Assembly (NCBI GenBank): GCA_963773085.1
Contig: CAVYZS010000002.1
Span: 1-64,000 of the forward strand
Reading direction: 5' to 3'
DNA length: 64,000 bases
Source: JAENVT01 sp963773085
Lineage (GTDB): Bacteria; Actinomycetota; Acidimicrobiia; Acidimicrobiales; Ilumatobacteraceae
Shown here: positions 8,824-17,067 of the stretch, one piece after another
Layout of the letters: every line of letters begins with the position of its first letter
Position numbering within the stretch: the first letter of the stretch is position 1
Notes under the pieces: model-generated
Database searches by the model: none
What the model was told of the DNA's origin: nothing
Seen by the model: only the letters and a program-made list of their open reading frames with translations
Program-made: the position numbers and the translations under genes

Positions 8824-9729
8824 CGTTCGAGCTCCTCTCTGCTCCAACGGGCAGTGTCCGCGGCGGCAACGTAGGTCGAACGGAGGAACTCGAGCAGCGC
8901 AGCATCCGGATCGGGCGCGGTGCGCACCTCGTGGTACGGCAACACGAACTCGGCGAGGGAGTCGTTCCATCCGGCGCCGCCCGGCCGCACTGGGTGGTCC
9001 CGGTAACCCGGTGGCTCAGGGTACGCGTAGGAGTAGAAGACTCCCTCGCCATCCGGCCCCGGCCAGTAGCCGGCGCTGCTGACCTCGTGCGAGTAGGCCT
9101 CGTGCATCACGTGTGGTCCGCAGTTCGGCGCTCCACCAGGATGGGGAGGCGCAGGCCGACCCGAGAACCTGGTGACAGCGAGATCGAGTGCGCCCCAGAA
9201 CAGATGAACCGGGCTGACCTTGCCGACGAACTCGGACCTGAACTGCTCGAAAACCCGCGACATCTCGACGAGAGCCAGCCAGAACCGTTGGACCTGCTCG
9301 GCCTCGTACGAGGCGTGGACATGGTCCTGATCGAAGGGGATCGCGTCGGGGATCTCGACGGGCATCGTCCAGATGCGCGTCGGCAGCCCGAGCTCATCGA
9401 GGATATCCATGACCTCGGCATAGAAATTGGCGACCGATCGTGGCGCGAGGGCTGTTGTGCGCTCGGCACCGTCGGTCGTCGACACGACCAGCTGATGATC
9501 GACGAAGTCGAAGTCGATCTGGAATGCCCGACCGGTACCCGGGATGAGCGACGTCGACAGGCCGCGGGCGGTGACGTAGAGCGGCACGTTCCACCAATGC
9601 GACATCGAGCGGGGTTCGCACCATTCGGATCTTGCCGACGATCTGCGTCCACAGCTGCAGCGTGTCGCGGCTCGCTTTCCATTCCGAGACCGGCAACGCC
9701 GGCCACGCCGCCTGCCGTTCCGACGTCAC
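8820..9729 (-). pseudogene. DUF5996 family protein, frameshifted
   Basis: The start frame (GTG 9729) reads WPALPVSEWKASRDTLQLWT and QIVGKIRMVRTPL. A surplus G near 9606 shifts to the frame that continues MSHWWNVPLYVTARGLSTSL, ATTTDG-like strands and PPHPGGAPNCGPHVMHEAYS, ending at 8820. Corrected length is 302 residues, and both halves match what I recall of DUF5996, a family of unknown function. The GTG overlaps the stop of the AhpD-like gene and the stop overlaps the ZnF-UBP start, so the three are coupled. The downstream ATG at 9605 could act as an internal start for the larger part. Confidence 0.75.
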
Positions 9730-10109
9730 CTCTGATCCTGTTCCGACGTTGCTGCGTCACGAGCCTCGGCGAACTCGCAGAAAGCGTCGAACGCACGAGG
9801 CCCGTAGACCGTTCCAGGCCCGCCGTTCAACATGATCGCAACACCGATCGCCTCGGCCACTTCCGGCTTGGATGCGCCTTTGGCCGAGGCATTGCGGGCA
9901 TGGGCGGCGATACAGCCATCGCAGCGCAACGTGACCGAGACGGCCAGGGCGATCAGCTCCTTCGTCTTGGCATCGATTGCGCCCGCCTTCATGGCAGCGG
10001 TGTTCAGTTCTGCGTAACCCCGATAGACGTCGGGGATCAGCGGGCGGAGCGCGCGCCCCAATGGGATCACCTCGTCGAGAACGACTTGGCCGTGATTGTG
10101 CTCGTTCAT
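9726..10109 (-). CDS. Carboxymuconolactone decarboxylase / AhpD-like protein
   Basis: A 127-residue all-helical protein of the CMD/AhpD fold. The redox motif is intact: LRCDGCIAAHARNA gives Cys63-x2-Cys66 and His70, with the supporting KELIALAVSVT helix before it. AhpD-type proteins reduce peroxiredoxins or act as thiol-disulfide peroxidases. I chose the ATG at 10109 because TACGCT stands 6 nt before it; an in-frame ATG at 10139 has no signal. It leads the operon with DUF5996 and ZnF-UBP genes. Confidence 0.85.
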   Translation of the reverse strand: MNEHNHGQVVLDEVIPLGRALRPLIPDVYRGYAELNTAAMKAGAIDAKTKELIALAVSVTLRCDGCIAAHARNASAKGASKPEVAEAIGVAIMLNGGPGTVYGPRAFDAFCEFAEARDAATSEQDQR

Positions 10110-10179
10110 GCCGCGAGCGTAAGCGTCCGCGTCATTCACGCCCGAACCACCGACGCGAGTGTCGCGTTAGGCTTGCATC

Positions 10180-10572
10180 ATGAGCCTCGCCGACGAGAAG
10201 TATCTCGCACTCACCACGTTCAAACGCGACGGCACCCCGGTCACGACTGCGGTCTGGGCGGCATCGGTCGATGGTGGCAAGATCGGCTTCTGGACCTCCT
10301 CGACTTCCGGGAAGGCCAAGCGCCTCGCGCACACAGCGAAGGTCACGGTGCAGCCTTGCGATGCGCGGGGTCGGGTCAAAGCCGGCACATCGCCGACCGA
10401 GGCCACAGCGGTGCTGGTGACCGGCCCGCAGCTCGAGGCCATTCGTACCCAGGTCAAGGCCAAGTACGGCGTGATGGTGCCGATCTCCAGGTGGCTGGCC
10501 AAGCTTGGCGGGTTCGTGAAGCGCAAGAAGCAGCCGTACGGCGACCGCGGCGTTTTGATCACGCCGAACTGA
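10180..10572 (+). CDS. PPOX-class F420-dependent oxidoreductase
   Basis: A 130-residue split-barrel protein. YLALTTFKRDGTPVTTAVWA at the start, WTSSTSGKAKRLAHTAKVTV in the middle and the ending GDRGVLITPN match the deazaflavin-type PPOX group found in mycobacteria and other actinobacteria. These bind F420 or related flavins and reduce quinone-like or biliverdin-like substrates; the actual substrate cannot be read. A TAGGCT box 6 nt before the ATG suggests a leaderless transcript. Monocistronic, divergent from the AhpD-like gene. Confidence 0.8.
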   Translation: MSLADEKYLALTTFKRDGTPVTTAVWAASVDGGKIGFWTSSTSGKAKRLAHTAKVTVQPCDARGRVKAGTSPTEATAVLVTGPQLEAIRTQVKAKYGVMVPISRWLAKLGGFVKRKKQPYGDRGVLITPN

Positions 10573-10585
10573 TCGCTGGTATCAG

Positions 10586-11509
10586 GTGTTGCGTCGCTCG
10601 TGGTGGTCCGCGCTCGTCGTCGCGGCGCCGTTGCTGATGTCGTGCACTTCGGGATCGAATAGCAGTACCTCGCAACCGGCAACCGACATCGGCGTGACAT
10701 CGATCTCGGCGACGACGGCTCCTTCGTCGACCACGTCGTCATCGAGCAGCACCACGACTTCGACTTCGACCACGTCGACTTCGACCACGTCGACATCGAC
10801 CACGTCGACCACCATTGCGCCGACGACCACCACAACTCCCGGCGCAGTTCCACCGTCGATCCTCGAGACGCGGGTGATCGGTCAATCGGTGCAAGGTCGC
10901 GACATCACTGCCTATCGGATGGGCACACCGGGGGGCCGCGTCGTGCTGCTGATCGGTGTGATCCACGGCAACGAGGCCAAGGGCTACGGCGTCACCCAGT
11001 TGATCCGCACGATGCCGACGCCGGCCGGGATCGACCTGTGGATCATCGACAGCATCAACCCTGATGGACAGGCAGCCAACACCCGCGAGAACGCCAACGG
11101 CGTCGACCTCAACCGCAACGTGTCGTACAACTGGAACTACATCCCCCAGTCGGCCGACAACGGCCAGTACTCAGGTGAAGCACCAGCCGACCAACCCGAG
11201 ACACAGGCGCTCGAGTCGTTCGTTGCCGAGCTCCAGCCGCAGATCACCATGTTCTGGCACCAGGACGCGAATCGCGTTTCGCCCGGGGGAGCGCGCCGGG
11301 AGATCCCCATCCGGTTCGCTGAGATCGTCGGCTTGAGCACGGCGTCGACGCCCTGCACTGCCGGTTGCACGGGAACGGCTACGCAGTACGTGAATCACGC
11401 GGTCAAGGGCGGCACGGCGTTCATCGTCGAACTGCCGGGCAACGACGACGTCACACCCGACATGGTCGCATTGCATGCCGACGCAACCATGGAGGTGATC
11501 ACTCTCTGA
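10586..11509 (+). CDS. M14-family zinc carboxypeptidase lipoprotein
   Basis: A 307-residue exported lipoprotein: signal peptide with lipobox LLMSC (Cys20), a Ser/Thr linker at residues 21-87, then an M14 metallopeptidase domain. Zinc ligands are His127 and Glu130 (VIHGNEAKG) and His225 (FWHQD). NPDGQ, GVDLNRN and the catalytic Glu282 (FIVELPG) are all present. The closest functional type is MpaA-like murein-peptide amidase, which trims D-Glu–meso-DAP bonds; that is inferred. The GTG at 10586 follows the preceding gene by 13 nt, and the gene ends 6 nt from the convergent smpB. Confidence 0.85.
   Translation: MLRRSWWSALVVAAPLLMSCTSGSNSSTSQPATDIGVTSISATTAPSSTTSSSSSTTTSTSTTSTSTTSTSTTSTTIAPTTTTTPGAVPPSILETRVIGQSVQGRDITAYRMGTPGGRVVLLIGVIHGNEAKGYGVTQLIRTMPTPAGIDLWIIDSINPDGQAANTRENANGVDLNRNVSYNWNYIPQSADNGQYSGEAPADQPETQALESFVAELQPQITMFWHQDANRVSPGGARREIPIRFAEIVGLSTASTPCTAGCTGTATQYVNHAVKGGTAFIVELPGNDDVTPDMVALHADATMEVITL
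10765..10809 (+). repeat. Three 15-bp tandem repeats in the M14 lipoprotein linker
   Basis: The unit TTCGACCACGTCGAC occurs twice exactly and once with a single change (ATCGACC...). It encodes repeated STTST units of the cell-surface spacer. Such in-frame repeats can vary in number by slippage, changing linker length without breaking the frame. Confidence 0.8.
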
Positions 11510-11515
11510 CCGGCA

Positions 11516-12010
11516 TCAGTCGGCCCGACCTTTGGCCTGGCGACCCATGGCTCGCTGGATGTCGCGCTGCGCGTCGCGCTCGGCCAGTGCGTTGCGCTTG
11601 TCGGCCTTCTTGCGCCCGCGGGCCAACGCCAGTTCGACCTTGACCCTGCCGTCCTTGAAGTAGAAGGCCAACGGAACGAGGGCCAACCGCTCCTGGGCAA
11701 CTTCGGCGGCGATGCGCTCGATCTCGCGGCTGTGCAAGAGCAACTTGCGCGGCCGATCGGGGTCGTGGGCGCCGACGCCGTGAGCGAACTGGTAGGGCGG
11801 GATGTGAATGCCGTCGAGCCAGATCGCCCCGTTGATCACCCGCGCGTACGCATCGGCCATCTGCAGATGTCCGAGCCGCAGGCTCTTCACCTCGCTGCCT
11901 TGCAGGACGATGCCCGTCTCGATGGTGTCGAGGATTGCGTAGTTGTGTCGCGCCTTGCGATTACTGGCGATCAGCTTGCGATCCCCCGATCCGGGGTGTG
12001 ATGGCGACAT
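11516..12010 (-). CDS. smpB: SsrA-binding protein SmpB
   Basis: A 164-residue SmpB. Visible blocks are NRKARHNYAILDTIETGIVL, QGSEVKSLRLG, YARVINGAIWLDGIHIPPY, HDPDRPRKLLLH, the YFKDGRVKVELALARGRKK core, and the basic tail that enters the mRNA channel. It binds the tRNA-like part of tmRNA and delivers it to stalled ribosomes. ssrA is encoded 3 kb away on the same strand. A TACCCT box sits 9 nt before the ATG inside a symmetrical divergent promoter shared with the Mec gene. Confidence 0.95.
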   Translation of the reverse strand: MSPSHPGSGDRKLIASNRKARHNYAILDTIETGIVLQGSEVKSLRLGHLQMADAYARVINGAIWLDGIHIPPYQFAHGVGAHDPDRPRKLLLHSREIERIAAEVAQERLALVPLAFYFKDGRVKVELALARGRKKADKRNALAERDAQRDIQRAMGRQAKGRAD

Positions 12011-12017
12011 GGGACGT

Positions 12018-12061
12018 GAAGGGTAGCGGTCGCCTCGTCAGCGACTGCTTCGCTACCCTTC
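12018..12061. promoter_or_regulatory. Symmetrical divergent promoter of smpB and mec
   Basis: GAAGGGTAGCG (12018-12028) and CGCTACCCTTC (12051-12061) are perfect 11-bp inverted arms. Each arm presents TACCCT as a -10 box facing its own gene: 9 nt before smpB and 7 nt before the Mec start. The loop holds a further 5-bp inverted pair (GTCGC/GCGAC). The result is two mirror-image leaderless promoters. Confidence 0.6.
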
Positions 12062-12066
12062 GGCCG

Positions 12067-12462
12067 ATGCTCGCCCTGCCCAACCGTGCCTTTGCGGAGA
12101 TGATCGGTCATGCCTACGACGGCTATCCGCTGGAGGCGTGCGGGCTGCTGATCGGATTCGGTGACCGAGTGGATCGCTTCGTCGCCTGCACCAACGAAGC
12201 GGCGTCGGCGCGGATCTACACGATTCCTCCCAAGCAGCTGCTGCGAGCGGAGCGGGATGCCGAAGGCGATGGCCTGGAGATCATCGGCGTGTTCCACAGC
12301 CACACCCACTCCGAGCCGTACCCGAGCCCGACCGATGTGGACCAGGCACCCGATCCCGGCTGGCATTACGTGATCGTCAGCCTGAAGCGTGAGGCACCCG
12401 AAACCCGCAGCTACCGGATCGTCGACGGGGTGATCTCGGAGGAGCGCGTCGTCGTCGGCTGA
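12067..12462 (+). CDS. mec: M67/JAMM metallopeptidase (Mec-like)
   Basis: A 131-residue Mov34/MPN+ peptidase. The complete JAMM zinc site is present: Glu23, then His77-x-His79 (FHSHTHSEPYPSPTDVD) with Ser87 and Asp90. In Mycobacterium tuberculosis the orthologous Mec removes cysteine from the C-terminus of the sulfur carrier CysO after CysM has attached it. Here cysM follows 70 nt downstream, so the same pathway is likely, but no cysO lies between them. The ATG at 12067 is placed 7 nt after a TACCCT box. Confidence 0.85.
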   Translation: MLALPNRAFAEMIGHAYDGYPLEACGLLIGFGDRVDRFVACTNEAASARIYTIPPKQLLRAERDAEGDGLEIIGVFHSHTHSEPYPSPTDVDQAPDPGWHYVIVSLKREAPETRSYRIVDGVISEERVVVG

Positions 12463-12464
12463 GA

Positions 12465-12470
12465 TAGAAT
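12465..12470 (+). promoter_or_regulatory. Probable cysM promoter -10 box
   Basis: TAGAAT lies just beyond the mec stop and would start a leader of about 55 nt that ends in a G-rich ribosome site (GGGGG at 12523-12527). Confidence 0.4.
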
Positions 12471-12532
12471 CCCGACAGGATTGATCAGGTTGATCGGAAT
12501 AGAGCGTCGACCACCGACGGTTGGGGGTGATG

Positions 12533-13483
12533 ATGGTCCTCTTCGAAAATGTGCTCGACATGATCGGCAACACCCCGATGGTCGACGTCAGTCGCCTGTC
12601 ACCGAACCCCGACGTGCGTATCGTCGCCAAGCTCGAGGGGCAGAACCCGTTCGGCTCCGTCAAGGATCGAATCGCCAAGTCGATGATCGAGCACGCCGAG
12701 AAGAGTGGCCGACTGCAGCCCGGCCAAACGATCGTCGAGCCGTCGAGCGGTAACACGGGCATCGCCCTGGCGGCGATCGCCAGGATGAAGGGCTACCCGA
12801 TCAAGATCCTCCTGCCCAGCAGCGTCTCGATCGAACGTCGCCAGATGCTGGAAGTCTTCGGCGCCGAGGTCATCCTGACTCCCGGCGAGGAAGGCAGCAA
12901 CGGCGCCGTTCGCCGTGCCCAGGAACTGGCCGCCGCACATCCCGAGTGGTGCTTCTTGTACCAGTACGGCAACGACGCAAATCCGCTGGCCCACTACGAG
13001 GGCACCGGGCCCGAGATCTGGCGCGATTGCCCGGAGATCACCCACTTCGTCGCCGGCCTCGGCACCAGCGGCACGCTGATGGGCACCGGAAGGTATCTGA
13101 AGGAGCAGAATCCGGCGATCAAGGTGATCGCCGTCGAGCCTCCGCTCGGCGAGCGGGTGGAAGGTTTGCGCAACATCGAAGACGGCTACATCCCGCCGGT
13201 GTTCGAGCAGTGGTACGGCTTCGATCTCCTCGATCGCAAGCGGGTCGTCAGACCACGTGAAAGCCTCGAATGGACTCGTCGCCTGGTGCGCGAATGCGGC
13301 GTCTTCGCCGGTATCTCATCGGGTGCATCGCTGGCCGGGGCCGCCAAGGTCGCCGACGAGATCTCCGACGGCCTGATCGTGTTCATCGTCAGCGATGGGG
13401 GCTGGAAGTACCTGTCGACCGGGGCGTACACCGACGACCTCGACGAGGCCGAGAAGCAGGCCGAGCGAATCATTTACTTCTAG
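12533..13483 (+). CDS. cysM: Cysteine synthase, CysM type (PLP-dependent)
   Basis: A 316-residue fold-type II PLP enzyme. The start MVLFENVLDMIGNTPMVDV, the PLP lysine Lys44 (FGSVKDRIAKS), the phosphate loop EPSSGNTGIAL, the VAGLGTSGTLMGTGRY block, and the ending SDGGWKYLSTGAYTDDLDEA closely follow mycobacterial CysM, which uses O-phosphoserine and thiocarboxylated CysO rather than O-acetylserine and sulfide. Which substrates are used here is inferred. The start is chosen for the GGGGG 5 nt before the ATG; an ATG at 12530 is possible. Confidence 0.9.
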   Translation: MVLFENVLDMIGNTPMVDVSRLSPNPDVRIVAKLEGQNPFGSVKDRIAKSMIEHAEKSGRLQPGQTIVEPSSGNTGIALAAIARMKGYPIKILLPSSVSIERRQMLEVFGAEVILTPGEEGSNGAVRRAQELAAAHPEWCFLYQYGNDANPLAHYEGTGPEIWRDCPEITHFVAGLGTSGTLMGTGRYLKEQNPAIKVIAVEPPLGERVEGLRNIEDGYIPPVFEQWYGFDLLDRKRVVRPRESLEWTRRLVRECGVFAGISSGASLAGAAKVADEISDGLIVFIVSDGGWKYLSTGAYTDDLDEAEKQAERIIYF

Positions 13484-13523
13484 GTGCCCGCACCGATCGG
13501 AAGTGACTGGGTATGGTTTGCGG

Positions 13524-15216
13524 ATGAAAATCACGTGCGCCAAGGCCGTTGCCTTGACCTTTCTGGTGACGGCGGGTCACACGATCGTTCCATCCATTGC
13601 AGGCTCGACGCCCAGCGTCGAGGCCGCGACCTTCATCAACGGCTCGTCCGCATACCAGGCGGTAGCGCCGGCCCGGCTAGCCGACACACGGCCCGAGGAA
13701 GGTGCGTTCGGGTTCACCCGCATCTCCGACAGTGTGGTGCGGGTGCAGGTGGCCGGCCGCGCCGGCGTGCCGAGCAACGCCTCGGCTGCCGTGCTCAACG
13801 TGACCGGAGTCAACACGACCGCACCGGGGTATGTCACGGTCTACCCAGCGGGCACACCGCTGCCGACCGCCTCAAACGTCAACTTCGACAGCCCGGGTCG
13901 GGTCATGGCCAACATGGCCACCGTCAAGCTCAGTGCTGACGGGGCTGTCGACGTGTACATGCAGCGCACGATGGATGTCGCCGTCGACGTATCCGGCGCC
14001 TATGTCCCGGTTGCCTCTCCGGGCCTGGTTCGCAGTGGTCGCCTGGTGACATTGCCCGCCGGCAGCGTTCAGGGTCCTCGACACGAGAGACCGCGGAGTC
14101 GGTGTCGGACCTGGTGCCGTCGAACGCGTCGACGTCAGCTCGGCCGGTGTTCCTACCGACGCCGTCGCCGTGGTCGTCAACGTCACGGCAACCCAGACCG
14201 GGATCGGCTTCTGGACCGCGTTCCCCGTCGGCGTCCCCCGTCCGAACGCCAGCAACGTCAACATCGACACGCCCGGCCAGACTCGCGCCGGGCAGGCGAT
14301 CGTCCTCCTGTCAGGTGTTCCTGCCTTCAACGTCTTCACCCAAGGCGGCGGCCATCTCATCGTCGATGTCGCCGGCTGGTTCACCGGTCCCACCGCGACA
14401 CTGTCGACCGATGGATTGTTCCTCCCCGCCTCGCCGACCCGGCTCCTCGACTCGCGAAACATGTTCATCATGCCGACCTGGGGAGGCAGCACGCTGGAGT
14501 TCCCGGTGTTCGGCCCCGACAACCAGGTGTCTGCAGCGGCCCTCAACCTCACCGGAACCGATTCATTGATCGGCGGCTTTGTGACGGCATTCCCCTCCGG
14601 CGTTGCCCGGCCCCAGGCGTCGAACCTCAACGTCGACACGTGGGATCAAACGGTCGCCAACCACGCCATTGTCAGGGTCAGCTCCCGCGGTGTCAGCGTG
14701 TTCACACTGCAGGGTCTGCACATGATCGCCGACCTCAGTGGCTGGTACCTCGGGCCGCCTACCCCAGCGGTGCTTCCACAGCCGATCAACCCGACGTACG
14801 GGCCGGCCACGGCTCTGGAGTTGACGACTCCCTCTGTCGGGTTGGCGACGGCGGTCGGTACCGGTGCCAACCTCGATGCGGTGGCCAACCTCGGCATCGC
14901 CGCAACCTGGAACGGTGCTGCCGAACTGGCGACTCCCGGCAACATCGTGCTCTTCGGGCACCGCACCACGCATGGTGCGCCGTTCATGAACATCAATCTG
15001 GTGCCGATCGGCGGGTTGGTCACCTTGTCCGGCACCGACGGCCACACATACAACTACGTGGTCGTGCGCCAAGATGTGACCGTGCCGAGTTTCACCGTCA
15101 TCAACAACATCGGCGTCAACTCCGGTCTGGCCACCGTGCAGTTGGTCGCGTGCACGCCGCCGCACTCCGTCAAGTTCCGCCACGTCACCACGGCGCGCCT
15201 CGTCAGCGTCACCTGA
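13524..15216 (+). pseudogene. Secreted sortase with three N-terminal beta-rich repeats, frameshifted
   Basis: With one G at 14067 removed, the gene encodes 563 residues. There is a signal peptide (residues 1-34), three repeats of about 120 residues, and a C-terminal sortase domain. Each repeat carries RLADTR/VLDTR/RLLDSR, a P-x-SN-V-N central motif (TASNVNFD, NASNVNID, QASNLNVD), and a closing VDVSG/VDVAGW/ADLSGW. The sortase part has the catalytic His479 (IVLFGHRTTHG), Cys543 (LVACTPPHS) and Arg552, as in class E/F sortases. Sortases cleave sorting signals and join proteins to the wall. A TATGGT box sits 6 nt before the ATG. No clear transmembrane anchor follows the signal peptide. Confidence 0.75.
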
Positions 15217-15245
15217 GTTCGCCAGGTTGAGTTCGTTCTCGCCGG

Positions 15246-15290
15246 ACTTTGTCGTTCCGAACGTGTCCAGCATGTCGAGAGCGACAAAGT
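15246..15290. terminator. Possible bidirectional terminator between convergent genes
   Basis: ACTTTGTCG (15246-15254) and CGACAAAGT (15282-15290) form 9-bp inverted arms with a 27-nt loop, between the sortase stop and the EamA stop. The long loop and lack of U-tracts make it tentative. Confidence 0.35.
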
Positions 15291-16118
15291 TCAGCGGCCG
15301 ATCACCAGTAACAGCAATCCGAGAACGACGATCGTGGCAGCAGCAATACGTCGCTTCGCCTGGCCCTCACCGAGATAGCGGGTGCCGATGAACGCGGCGA
15401 TGATCACGCTCGACTCACGCAGGCACGTGACGTACCCCACGGGTGCTCGCTGGAAGGCGATCTGCACGAGGGCGTACGTGACGCCCGCGGCCATGCCCAT
15501 CGTCATGAACCGGCGCCAATGGATTCGTACGGCTGACACCATCTCACCCGAACGTCCCGTCGCCAGCGCGTACGTGGTCGTCGAGATCGCCACGCAGACG
15601 AACGACGCTGCGGCGTAGAGCGGTGTGTCGATGCTGCGGATCCCCTTGGCGTCGACGACCGAGTAGACCCCGATGGTCACGGCGACGCCGAGGGCGACGA
15701 GGACTTGAGCGGACGCTGCATGGCCTGCCAGCGCAATCAGGCCGATGGCCACGACCACCATGCCGACGACGCCGATCGGCTGGAAGCCGTCGCCGAGCAG
15801 GACGATGCCACCGATGCCGGCAAACAGGGCGCCTCCCCCGCGGGCGATGGGGTACGCAAGGGAGAAGTCGCCGACGCTGTAGGCCTTGGCCAGGAGCAGG
15901 CAGTACGGCAGGTGGACGAGTCCCGACAGCGCCGCCCACTGGTAGCCCTGGGATGGGATGCCGCCTCCGGCGACGAGTATGACCGCAGCCAGCACACCAG
16001 CGAAGAAGAACTGTCCCCACAGGGCGATGAACCGATCACCCACGGTTTGCTTGACCGACAGGTTCCACAGGGCGTGGAGGACTGCGGCGACCAGCGCCAG
16101 TACCGTTGCTGTCAGCAC
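15291..16118 (-). CDS. EamA/DMT-family permease
   Basis: A 275-residue inner-membrane protein with about ten hydrophobic segments in two five-helix halves, the layout of the drug/metabolite transporter superfamily. Marker segments include ALVAAVLHALWNLSVKQ at the start, YPIARGGGALFAGIGGI in the middle of half one, and FIGTRYLGEGQAKRRI before the last helix. Substrate unknown; DMT members export amino acids, nucleobases or other metabolites. I prefer the GTG at 16118, which follows a TACGCT box by 9 nt; an ATG at 16163 would run nearly into the divergent murI. Confidence 0.8.
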   Translation of the reverse strand: MLTATVLALVAAVLHALWNLSVKQTVGDRFIALWGQFFFAGVLAAVILVAGGGIPSQGYQWAALSGLVHLPYCLLLAKAYSVGDFSLAYPIARGGGALFAGIGGIVLLGDGFQPIGVVGMVVVAIGLIALAGHAASAQVLVALGVAVTIGVYSVVDAKGIRSIDTPLYAAASFVCVAISTTTYALATGRSGEMVSAVRIHWRRFMTMGMAAGVTYALVQIAFQRAPVGYVTCLRESSVIIAAFIGTRYLGEGQAKRRIAAATIVVLGLLLLVIGR

Positions 16119-16179
16119 AGGTGGTCGAGCGTAGAACGTCGTCGCCGCCGTAGCCTGGCCCATCGATATGCGAGGCGAG

Positions 16180-16989
16180 ATGGCCCGACCGATCGGGATG
16201 TTCGACAGTGGGTTCGGTGGGCTCACAGTGGCTCGCGCCGTCATCGATCTGCTTCCGGCCGAGAACCTGGTCTACATCGGCGACACCGGCCGCTATCCGT
16301 ACGGGCCGCGCCCACAGGACGAGGTTCGTCAATTCGCCCGCGAGCTGGCCTGGAGCCTGGTCAAGCAGCACGACGTCAAAGCCGTCGTCATCGCCTGCAA
16401 CACGGCGTCCGCGGCAGCACTCGATGTGCTCCAGCAGGAGTTGCCGGTTCTGGTCGTCGACGTTGTCGAGCCCGGCGCACGCGCCCTCGTGCACGCCAGC
16501 CGATCGGGGCGGGTCGGAGTGATCGGCACCGTGGGCGCGATCGGCTCCGGCGCATACGAACGAGCGGTGTTCTCGACCGGTGTCGCCGTCGATCTGGCCG
16601 TGGCCGCTTGCCCGGGCTTCGTGGAATTCGTCGAGCGTGGCCAGACTTCGGGCGACGAGATCACGATCCTCGCCGAACGACTCCTGGCGCCGATCAAGGC
16701 TGCCGGTGTCGATGCCCTGCTACTCGGATGCACCCACTACCCATACCTGGCCACGGTGATCGGCGAAGTCATGGGCCCAGAGGTGACGCTGGTGTCGAGT
16801 GCCGACGAGACGGCGTTTGCAACGAAGGAATTGCTGCAACGGCTCGAGCTGCTGCGAAGCTCGACCAACGGGCAAGCCGCCGAACATCGGTTCTACTCGA
16901 GCGGCGACATCTCCTGGTTCGCCGATCTTGGTGGCCGGTTGCTGGGCCCCGAACTCGGTGCTGCCGATCACTGGCAGCCACCGGAATGA
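16180..16989 (+). CDS. murI: Glutamate racemase
   Basis: A 269-residue Asp/Glu racemase that makes D-glutamate for peptidoglycan. The two catalytic cysteines are visible in IACNTASAAA (Cys73) and LLGCTHYPYL; the substrate-binding MFDSGFGGLT and YPYGPRPQDEV are present too. GGCGAG precedes the ATG at 16180; an ATG at 16168 is a less likely start. The neighbourhood (cysM upstream, rph and rdgB downstream) matches the mycobacterial order, with the sortase and EamA genes inserted. Confidence 0.92.
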   Translation: MARPIGMFDSGFGGLTVARAVIDLLPAENLVYIGDTGRYPYGPRPQDEVRQFARELAWSLVKQHDVKAVVIACNTASAAALDVLQQELPVLVVDVVEPGARALVHASRSGRVGVIGTVGAIGSGAYERAVFSTGVAVDLAVAACPGFVEFVERGQTSGDEITILAERLLAPIKAAGVDALLLGCTHYPYLATVIGEVMGPEVTLVSSADETAFATKELLQRLELLRSSTNGQAAEHRFYSSGDISWFADLGGRLLGPELGAADHWQPPE

Positions 16990-17067
16990 GTTTGCCTGAA
17001 CATCTGGGCCTGATCAACGAGGCCTGATGACAAGTTCTGTTCTGCCCACCATGCGAGGAGTATCCAG

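Noticed and set aside
8634..10637. Long plus-strand open frame opposite the AhpD–DUF5996–UBP operon
   Set aside because: It mirrors the true genes on the other strand and has no recognisable motif.
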